64,000 nucleotides of DNA. It comes from a virus. The stretch covers positions 1-64,000 of IMG/VR virus record IMGVR_UViG_3300028786_000007. One strand, written 5' to 3'. A program made the translations under genes and the position numbers. The notes below the pieces were generated by a model that saw nothing but the letters and a program-made list of their open reading frames with translations, had not been told where the DNA came from and did no database searches. Shown here in pieces: positions 58,939 through 64,000 of the stretch (positions within the stretch are counted from its first letter, which is position 1; the number at the start of each line of letters is the position of its first letter).

Positions 58939-59951
58939 GCACTCATTCCGTCAATATTGTGGAAATCCCAGAGGTTCTCCCGCACGACAACGCTGACCGG
59001 CTCGGCATTGTGCATATCAACGGGTGGAGCTGCGTGGTCGCCAAGGACCAGTTCAAGACCGGCGACAAGGCGGTTTACGTGGAGCCGGACTACGTTGTGA
59101 GCACCTCCCATCCGGCCTTCGCCTTCCTGGCTAAGGGCAAGGAAGGTAAGCTCGACCACCGCATGAAGGCGATCCGGCTCCGTGGCCAGCTTAGCTTTGG
59201 GCTGCTGATCCCGGTCCCGGAAGACCTTCAGGACTTACCGGTCGGCTCCGACGTCATGGAGCCCCTGGGCATTCGTCGTTACGAGCCGCCAATCCGGTTC
59301 ATGAAGGCCGGCGCGGACGATTCGCTGCCTCAGGCAGAGTGGCCGCAGCTCTACATGCCGAAGTTCGACCTGGAAGACCTGCGCAAGTTCGAGAACCTGA
59401 TGTTTGCGCCGGGCGACCGCGTCTTCGTGACGGAGAAGCTGCATGGCGGCAACGCCCGCGTGGTCTGGCACAACAACCAGCTTTACATTGGTTCGCGGAA
59501 CCGGTGGTTGAAGCCGGACAGCCGCAGCGCATGGACGCATTCGCTGCTGAACGATGAGCAGTTTGCGCCCGGCATCCTGGAGTTCTGCAAGAAGCACCCG
59601 GACGTGACGTTCTATGGGGAGGTGTACGGCCCAGTGCAGGAGCTGCGCTACGGCTTGACCAACCCACGCTTCGCCTGCTTCGCCGCCCTGGAAAAGGACC
59701 AGTGGTGGGACATGGAGAAGCTCTATAATAAGCTGACTGAGCATAATATCCACCGCGCGCCGCTGCTCTATGTCGGCCCCTTTGATCGGGAGCTGATCGC
59801 GGCGCTAGGGGAAACGGACAGCGAGATCGAAAGCGCCGGGAAGGGCCATATGAAGGAAGGCGTCGTGATCGTCGCGGAGCCGGCCCGCATGCACCCCAAC
59901 CTAGGCCGGGTGGCGCTGAAGCTGATCTCCAACCGCTATTGGCTGAGTTAA
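58935..59951 (+). CDS. RNA ligase (DRB0094/Rnl5-type)
   Basis: 338 residues. N-terminal OB-fold-like region (VNIVEIPEVLPHDNADRLGIVHINGW, VYVEPDYVV) and a nucleotidyltransferase core: motif I TEKLHGGNARV with the adenylated lysine, FYGEVYG (motif III), GHMKEGVVIV (motif IV) and VALKLIS (motif V). Ligates RNA nicks with ATP; likely repairs tRNAs cut by host anticodon nucleases or heals phage RNAs. ATG overlaps the regulator stop. Confidence 0.9.
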   Translation: MSTHSVNIVEIPEVLPHDNADRLGIVHINGWSCVVAKDQFKTGDKAVYVEPDYVVSTSHPAFAFLAKGKEGKLDHRMKAIRLRGQLSFGLLIPVPEDLQDLPVGSDVMEPLGIRRYEPPIRFMKAGADDSLPQAEWPQLYMPKFDLEDLRKFENLMFAPGDRVFVTEKLHGGNARVVWHNNQLYIGSRNRWLKPDSRSAWTHSLLNDEQFAPGILEFCKKHPDVTFYGEVYGPVQELRYGLTNPRFACFAALEKDQWWDMEKLYNKLTEHNIHRAPLLYVGPFDRELIAALGETDSEIESAGKGHMKEGVVIVAEPARMHPNLGRVALKLISNRYWLS

Positions 59952-60598
59952 TGGATATACCCAAGCGAGTCGTAAGCGTGGACGCCGCGATCTTCAATGG
60001 TCGCGGCGACCTGCTGCTCATCGAACGTGAGGACGGTCGCGGCTGGGCCCTGCCTGGCGGCGTGGTGGAAGAAAACGAGACCGTAGAAGACGCCGTGGTC
60101 CGCGAAGTGCAGGAAGAGACCAACGCCATTTGGCCAGAGGGCTTTGAGCTGCGTATGTTCCGGGTGTTTTCGGAGCCCGGCCGCGACCCGCGCGGGCCGA
60201 CCATCTCGGTGGCCTTCTATGGCGTGGTACCCGACCGCGTCCACGTGCGCGGCGGCGATGATGCTAGGCGGGCGGAATGGGTGCGCGATTGGGAAGTCCG
60301 GACCCTCGCCTTCGACCACAAGGATATTGCCCAGCGGGCCTGGGCCGTGACCGGGATTAGCCGCGGCCTCGCACCCTCCGAAGAGCCGTTTCCGGAGCCC
60401 TTGCCGGCTATCAGCTTTAAGCAACGTCGCTACCTAGAGGATCTCTATGGGGGCATCGGATGGGGCCGACCGGCCAACAACCCGACATTTCTAGCCCTGC
60501 AGAATAAGGGCTTGGTCATTCTTGAGCCTGGGGATGAAAAACCATACTCCAAGTGTTGGAAAATAACGACGCTCGGCCGGGCTGTAATCAGCACGTAA
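59951..60598 (+). CDS. Nudix hydrolase with C-terminal winged-helix-like tail
   Basis: 215 residues from ATG 59951 (shares bases with the ligase stop). Nudix box GGVVEENETVEDAVV then REVQEETN with the expected glutamates at residues about 36-58. The C-terminal 80 residues (QRRYLEDLYGGIGWGRPANNPTFLALQNKGLVILE...ITTLGRAVI) resemble a small winged helix. Partner of the RNA ligase in one operon; could act on NAD-linked or capped RNA, or on a nucleotide. Substrate unknown. Confidence 0.88.
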   Translation: MDIPKRVVSVDAAIFNGRGDLLLIEREDGRGWALPGGVVEENETVEDAVVREVQEETNAIWPEGFELRMFRVFSEPGRDPRGPTISVAFYGVVPDRVHVRGGDDARRAEWVRDWEVRTLAFDHKDIAQRAWAVTGISRGLAPSEEPFPEPLPAISFKQRRYLEDLYGGIGWGRPANNPTFLALQNKGLVILEPGDEKPYSKCWKITTLGRAVIST

Positions 60599-60666
60599 AA
60601 TCTGTGCTTTAACTTTGCACGCAGTCACGTTATTTTAGGGGTAATCCCTAATAAAGGGCTGCGTAA

Positions 60667-60993
60667 GTGGAATGTAACTTCTCTGTAAACTTGGGTGCTG
60701 GATTTTTCTGGTGCCTGACCCTCCTTGTGAGCGGGCTGGCGAGCTTCCTCTCCTGGCATGCCCGTCGAATCCTCGATAACTGGCTTACCGAGCGAGCCTT
60801 AAAAAAGGGGCAACTTTCCCTGCTTGGTCGGTATATCCCCCTACCTGAACGGCCGGCCAGGGAACGTCCCCAGCCCAAGGTGGAGGCCGTGCAAGCCATG
60901 CGCCTTAAGCCTCCGGAGCCGGAGCGTATCGCCCGCACCCGGCCCGGATGGCGTGCTCTAGACAATTACCCTTATTCTGTGGCGGCTGAATAG
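60667..60993 (+). CDS. Small membrane-anchored protein
   Basis: 108 residues from GTG 60667. One N-terminal membrane helix (AGFFWCLTLLVSGLASFLSW), then a basic and proline-rich cytoplasmic tail. No family recognised. Located before the terminase unit. Confidence 0.55.
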   Translation: MECNFSVNLGAGFFWCLTLLVSGLASFLSWHARRILDNWLTERALKKGQLSLLGRYIPLPERPARERPQPKVEAVQAMRLKPPEPERIARTRPGWRALDNYPYSVAAE

Positions 60994-61068
60994 GGAATTG
61001 CACACGTCCCAGTAAAGCGCGCAGCGTATATTGCCTTGCGCGCATTTCTCTGTTCGATGAGGGTCAAT

Positions 61069-61182
61069 ATGACTGGCAAGGCATGCCCGCCCGGTATGGG
61101 CGGCAAAAAGATGGGCAGTGGTGGCGGTAAGGCCGGAGCGCCGAAACCCCCCAAGGTTCCCAGCGGTAAGAAGGGCTATTAG
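61069..61182 (+). CDS. Tiny Gly/Lys-rich protein
   Basis: 37 residues (MTGKACPPGMGGKKMG...SGKKGY) with GAGGG upstream of ATG 61069 and stop 61180-61182; the next gene starts 3 nt later. Basic and flexible; similar tiny proteins near terminase genes occur in phages. Function unknown. Confidence 0.6.
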   Translation: MTGKACPPGMGGKKMGSGGGKAGAPKPPKVPSGKKGY

Positions 61183-61184
61183 CC

Positions 61185-61544
61185 ATGGCAGCTGTTCGGG
61201 TATTCGCCCTCCCTGGGCTCAACTCCTTAGCTATCGCTCCGGGTGGGACGAATCGCCCGAACAGCGATTCGGTTTATGTTCTCAGTCATCCGCCGCGCGG
61301 TCGTGCTAAGTTGACTGTCAACACGGCGACGCCTGTCGCCACCGATGCTGACTTCGCTCCGGCTAAGACTGAAATGATCTTAGTGCAAGTCGATCCTGGT
61401 ATTCGCGTACATATCGAATACACCCCCAGAAATATACCTGACATTGTCGATGCTACGGACGAATCAATCATCATTAGCGGCGACACGCAACTTCGTTTCG
61501 CCGAAGGTGATCGAGTCTCCTTTCTCCAAGTTACTGAGTCATAG
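61185..61544 (+). CDS. Small virion-like beta protein
   Basis: 119 residues, beta-rich (VRVFALPGLNSLAIAPGG, GRAKLTVNTATPVATDADFAPAKTEMILVQVDPG). Probably a minor structural protein by composition. No family recognised. Confidence 0.6.
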   Translation: MAAVRVFALPGLNSLAIAPGGTNRPNSDSVYVLSHPPRGRAKLTVNTATPVATDADFAPAKTEMILVQVDPGIRVHIEYTPRNIPDIVDATDESIIISGDTQLRFAEGDRVSFLQVTES

Positions 61545-61584
61545 TCGTTATTTGACTTGAAGCAGAACTAGAGACGTCCCATAC

Positions 61585-61615
61585 TCTGCGTGATAACCCT
61601 CTGTTACCACGCAGA
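61585..61615 (+). promoter_or_regulatory. Hairpin before small terminase gene
   Basis: TCTGCGTG/CACGCAGA (8 bp) plus inner TAAC/GTTA (4 bp) with one A.C mismatch, ending 7 nt before ATG 61622. No Shine-Dalgarno is seen nearby, so the stem may control translation. Confidence 0.5.
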
Positions 61616-61621
61616 TTTCCT

Positions 61622-62362
61622 ATGTCCGACGAAGAAAATACTGGTTCCGGCTGGACCACGCCTCCCAAAGGCAAAGCCAAAAAGCCCAAAACCACCAAGG
61701 CTAATGCACGCCGCCGCGGCAATAAACATACCGTGCAGCGACGCATCACTGCTGAGAAGGTCAATGGGGAACTTGCGGACGGCTTGCATCCCCATGATGC
61801 GCCGCGCGAAGACATTCCATTGATGAATGCCTTCGATCTTGTGCCGCCCGGAGAAATGATTCCGGAGCTCACTCCGGACGAAAAGCGCGGAGCCGGCGGA
61901 ACCTACCGCGAAGAGTTCGCCCGCATCGCCCGCACGATCTGCGAGCTCGGCGGCACGGACATCGAGGTAGCCACCGCCCTGGGCGTATCGCTCTCCACCA
62001 TGTGGGGCTGGCAAGCGCGTTATGAGGATTTCTTCCGCGCTATGATCGTGGGTAAGGACTTACCCGACGAACGGGTGATCCGAGCCCTCTACCAACGTGC
62101 CGTCGGCTACACCTATCCAGAGTTTGACTTGCGCGTCATTAACCACCAGCTGGTCGTGACGCCCACGCTGAAACACATTCCCCCGGACGTGGGGGCGTGT
62201 AATGCGTGGTTGCGGTCCCGGCGTAAGAGCGAGTGGAACCCGGCCGTCAATATGGAGCTCACTGGCACCGACGCCTTCCGCAATATGTGGGCCATGGTGG
62301 CGCAGGGGCAACTCGCGCCGATGATCGAAGGCACGGCCGTGGAGGTGGAAGATGGCCAGTGA
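61622..62362 (+). CDS. terS: Terminase small subunit
   Basis: 246 residues. A basic N terminus is followed by the typical small terminase HTH region (RIARTICELGGTDIEVATALGVSLSTMWGWQARYEDFFRAM) and PDERVIRALYQRAVGYTYPE, then a beta/helix part with RRKSEWN. Recognises the phage pac or cos site and feeds DNA to the large subunit. The hairpin directly upstream may regulate its translation. Confidence 0.85.
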   Translation: MSDEENTGSGWTTPPKGKAKKPKTTKANARRRGNKHTVQRRITAEKVNGELADGLHPHDAPREDIPLMNAFDLVPPGEMIPELTPDEKRGAGGTYREEFARIARTICELGGTDIEVATALGVSLSTMWGWQARYEDFFRAMIVGKDLPDERVIRALYQRAVGYTYPEFDLRVINHQLVVTPTLKHIPPDVGACNAWLRSRRKSEWNPAVNMELTGTDAFRNMWAMVAQGQLAPMIEGTAVEVEDGQ

Positions 62363-62792
62363 GGCACGTATCTGGCGAGCCCGGAATTGGATGCCCGCTT
62401 ATGACAAGTTGCCCCCGGAGCTCCGCAAGGCAATGCGGGAAGCCTTCTACGAGAACCACGACCCCACCGAGTTCCTGCCTTTTACCCTGTCACGCCACAA
62501 CCGCATCGAGCCAATGATCGAACAGATCAAGCGCGTTGATGAGGCTAAACTCGCAGATTGCCCGGTGGAACAGGTTGCCCGCGGCAGAGGCCGGCCGGTT
62601 GATACCGAAAGTGCCTTGGACCGGGCACTCAAGGGGAAGCGGCTCCCCAAGCCGGACCCGACTTCCCTACGCGCCGCGGCTGACCGCGCCCTGGAGCCCC
62701 CTACTTCCACTGCACCCTGCGAAGAATCTCCGTCGCCCGAACCCACCGACGCATCTGTTCTTTCTCGGCTGCGGAGGATGATCGGTGGCTGA
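62352..62792 (+). CDS. Protein between terminase subunits
   Basis: 146 residues; overlaps terS by 11 nt and terL by 8 nt. Helical and basic N-terminal two thirds (KLPPELRKAMREAFYENHDPTEFLPFTLSRHNRIEPMIEQIKRV); Pro/Ser-rich tail. May be a packaging accessory factor. No family recognised. Confidence 0.6.
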   Translation: MASEARIWRARNWMPAYDKLPPELRKAMREAFYENHDPTEFLPFTLSRHNRIEPMIEQIKRVDEAKLADCPVEQVARGRGRPVDTESALDRALKGKRLPKPDPTSLRAAADRALEPPTSTAPCEESPSPEPTDASVLSRLRRMIGG

Positions 62793-64000
62793 CACGCTCC
62801 TCGCGAGTTCGGCCCAGACCCGTTCCCTGCCCAGCTGGCAAGTTGCCTGGCTCCGCTCCAAAAACGATCCGTATATTTTCACAACCGGTGTATTGGGCGT
62901 CCTTCCAGTCGGAGCGCCGAATCCCAATAACGAGCCGCAACTGGAGTTCTGGCAAGAGCAGGTACTTCGAGCAATACCGTTGCATGACCGTATTTCCATC
63001 CGGTCCGGTCACGGTGTAGGTAAGGGCGCTTTCATGAGCTGGATCGTGCTCTGGGCGTTGCTCACTCACGATGACGTTAAGATACCCGTTGCCGCCAACT
63101 CCCAGAACCAGCTCCGCGACAACAATTGGCCAGAAATAGCCAAATGGCACAAGCGGCTTCCGGAACCGCTCCGTGAACAGATAGAGGTTCAGTCCGAGAA
63201 GGTTATTATCAAGGTTGCTCCCGAAAGCGCTTTCGCCGTGCGCCGGACAGCAACGAAAGAAAACCCCGAAGCCCTTCAAGGCTTGCGTGGAACCGCGACG
63301 TTCTACCTGATCGACGAAGCTTCCGGCATCCCGGACATTATCTTCGAAGTCGCCCAAGGCTCACTCTCCTCGCCCGGCGCTAAAGCGCTGCTGTTTTCCA
63401 ACCCGACCCGCGCGTCGGGCTTCTTCTATGACACCCACCATAAATTGCGCGGCCGGTGGAAAACCTTTGTGGTTAACTCGGAAGATGTCCCGCGCGCCCG
63501 CGGTCACATTGAAGACATCATCCAAGCTTACGGTAAGGGCTCCAATAAATACCGCGTCCGCGTCCTGGGCGAATTTCCGACCGCTGATGACGAGACGGTT
63601 ATCCCGCTGGAACTCATGGAAGCTGCACGCTTCCGAGAAATCTCCGTACCCAACGTCTACCCGGTGTGGGGACTGGACGTGGCCCGCTACGGTGACGACA
63701 GCACTGCGCTGTGCAAGCGTAAAGGCAATATGCTGCTGGAGCCAATCAGGGAGTGGCACCAGAAGGATACGATGCAAGTCGCCGGCCTGATTAAGGCTGA
63801 GTACGAAGCTACTCGCCCTGATGAAAAGCCGCAAGAGATCCTGATCGACGTGATCGGCCTGGGCGCGGGCGTGGTCGACCGGCTAGCCGAGTTGCGCTTG
63901 CCTGTGACCGGTATCAATGTCGGCGAATCGCCGGCCGCGGAAGACCTCTATATGCGGCTGCGTGATGAACTGTGGTTTAAGGGTCGCAAGTGGTTCATGG
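62785..64000 (+). CDS. terL: Terminase large subunit (partial)
   Basis: GTG 62785 with GGAGG upstream; open to the window edge (405 codons seen). ATPase: Walker A GHGVGKG at the GHGVGKGAFMSW segment, Walker B FYLIDEAS; coupling NPTRASGFFYD; nuclease domain GLDVARYGDD and IDVIGLGAGVVDRL carrying the metal aspartates. Packages DNA into the prohead. The end of the nuclease domain, and presumably the portal gene, lie beyond the window. Confidence 0.95.
   Translation, partial: MADTLLASSAQTRSLPSWQVAWLRSKNDPYIFTTGVLGVLPVGAPNPNNEPQLEFWQEQVLRAIPLHDRISIRSGHGVGKGAFMSWIVLWALLTHDDVKIPVAANSQNQLRDNNWPEIAKWHKRLPEPLREQIEVQSEKVIIKVAPESAFAVRRTATKENPEALQGLRGTATFYLIDEASGIPDIIFEVAQGSLSSPGAKALLFSNPTRASGFFYDTHHKLRGRWKTFVVNSEDVPRARGHIEDIIQAYGKGSNKYRVRVLGEFPTADDETVIPLELMEAARFREISVPNVYPVWGLDVARYGDDSTALCKRKGNMLLEPIREWHQKDTMQVAGLIKAEYEATRPDEKPQEILIDVIGLGAGVVDRLAELRLPVTGINVGESPAAEDLYMRLRDELWFKGRKWFM

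Noticed and set aside
1-64000. CRISPR array, insertion sequence or integrase
   Set aside because: No regularly spaced repeats, no transposase or integrase motifs and no long terminal inverted repeats seen.

Overview
This window is a large piece of a lytic double-stranded DNA phage genome. It is almost wall-to-wall genes with ATGA, GTGA and TTGA stop/start overlaps. It has a terminase pair at the right edge, a capsid-to-fiber block in the middle and a nucleotide/DNA-modification block before it. I see no integrase, ribosomal RNA or cellular housekeeping gene. The morphogenesis set suggests a short-tailed (podovirus-like) virion: an N4-gp56-type major capsid protein, a small adaptor-like protein, a P22 gp10-like stabilization protein, ejection-type proteins, one 3,050-residue polyvalent virion protein and fibers, with no tape measure, sheath or baseplate genes. 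An Omp25/31-like outer-membrane barrel gene hints at an alphaproteobacterial host. That is inference only.

Layout. 1-1760: a strange RNA region with one fairly normal tRNA-Asn and several tRNA-like elements carrying large extra arms, around one small winged-helix gene, closed by a perfect 30-bp palindrome. 1861-9985: class II ribonucleotide reductase, the outer-membrane protein, small genes, a Tad2 (DUF2829) anti-Thoeris-type protein, a secreted Arg-rich protein, a J-domain protein, a DNA-binding protein and a Nudix enzyme. 10163-23226: the most striking block, a predicted thymidine hypermodification pathway merged with replication genes. 23335-26573: accessory genes including DUF2303. 26772-51452: virion genes. 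51577-58251: a leftward operon of DUF932, an SPFH/band-7 membrane protein, tRNA-Cys and many small genes. 58606-64000: a rightward unit of HTH regulator, RNA ligase, Nudix, small genes, small terminase and large terminase (cut by the window end).

How the genes could work together. NrdJ and dCMP deaminase feed dUMP. A thymidylate-synthase homologue of the dUMP-hydroxymethylase type would make 5-hydroxymethyl-dUMP. HD and MazG-like hydrolases may purge competing nucleotides, and the family A polymerase would incorporate the base. A P-loop 5-hmdU DNA kinase activates it, AGPT-pyrophosphorylase-family proteins (two clades) attach an amino acid or amine, and an FAD enzyme and a COOH-NH2 amidoligase may remodel it. 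The amidoligase and a LMW-phosphatase-like protein are the parts I do not recognise from the characterised pathways (ViI, M6), so the final base could be new. Tad2, the hypermodified DNA, the RNA ligase and the injected ADP-ribosyltransferase/kinase/protease polyprotein read as layered counter-defence and host take-over.

Regulation visible in sequence: a directional 26-bp motif (ACTTCTGC, ten bases, AGTAAAGT) before three transcription units, a three-way-junction pseudoknot in the capsid gene leader, a leader hairpin covering a Shine-Dalgarno, intergenic hairpins between capsid-proximal genes, and several intrinsic terminators. All functions are assigned by reading motifs; no database search was run.
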